Assembly (NCBI GenBank): GCA_902478765.1
Contig: CABSMN010000067.1
Span: forward strand, 1-6,670
Length of the DNA: 6,670 nt
Direction: 5' to 3'
DNA from: an uncultured Collinsella sp.
GTDB lineage: Bacteria > Actinomycetota > Coriobacteriia > Coriobacteriales > Coriobacteriaceae
In this document: in pieces, positions 6,633 through 6,670 of the stretch
Layout of the letters: each line of letters starts with the position of its first letter
Position numbering within the stretch: position 1 is the stretch's first letter
Notes under the pieces: generated by a model
Told to the model about the DNA's origin: nothing
Databases searched by the model: none
Seen by the model: only the letters and a program-made list of their open reading frames with translations
Position numbers and translations under genes: made by a program

Positions 6633-6670
6633 CTGTCTCTTATACACATCTCCGAGCCCACGAGACTACG
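6633..6670 (-). other. Untrimmed Nextera adapter, reverse complement (artefact)
   Basis: Positions 6633-6651 are CTGTCTCTTATACACATCT, the complement of the Tn5 mosaic end. Positions 6652-6666 are CCGAGCCCACGAGAC, the i7-side primer site, and 6667-6670 (TACG) begin the index. This is the exact mirror of the start of the contig, making a false terminal inverted repeat. Genomic sequence ends at 6632. Confidence 0.98.

Overview
This window is an assembled contig still carrying untrimmed Illumina Nextera adapter at both ends (1-39 and 6633-6670). The genomic insert is therefore 40-6632, and the genes at its two edges (an ArsC/Spx-like protein and ribonuclease R) are cut by the assembly, not by biology. 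All seven recognisable genes lie on the minus strand, so transcription runs from high to low coordinates. The DNA is GC-rich by eye, with strong AGGAGG-type ribosome binding sites. Combined with Firmicutes-style PTS and MupG genes, this suggests a gut actinobacterium of the Coriobacteriia (Collinsella or a relative). That placement is an inference from style; no marker gene settles it.

Layout in transcription order: the C-terminal S1 domain of RNase R (6632-6366); a strong hairpin, probably its terminator (6309-6340); a cluster of AGGT-type arms (6208-6267) just upstream of a complete small serine recombinase (6188-5583); a VanZ-family membrane protein with a TTG start (5478-4897); a 204-base non-coding stretch with three dyads (4693-4896); then murR, murQ and murP; an intrinsic terminator-like hairpin; mupG; and the first 39 codons of an ArsC/Spx-like protein (157-40).

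The core is a compact salvage system for cell-wall sugar. MurP (PTS EIIBC) imports and phosphorylates N-acetylmuramic acid or the MurNAc-GlcNAc disaccharide. MupG (GH170, formerly DUF871) splits the phosphorylated disaccharide inside the cell. MurQ removes the lactyl ether from MurNAc-6-phosphate to give GlcNAc-6-phosphate and D-lactate, and MurR (RpiR family, SIS domain) is the likely MurNAc-6P-sensing regulator. murR and murQ are tightly coupled, with the murQ Shine-Dalgarno overlapping the murR stop. mupG is separated from murP by a hairpin followed by six U residues that end directly against the mupG ribosome binding site, so mupG probably depends on read-through or regulated termination.

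I see no wholly new system. The points most worth a second look are the murP-mupG terminator arrangement, the dyads upstream of murR, and the repeated arms upstream of the lone recombinase. The terminal inverted repeat is an artefact, and so are the chimeric peptides it creates.
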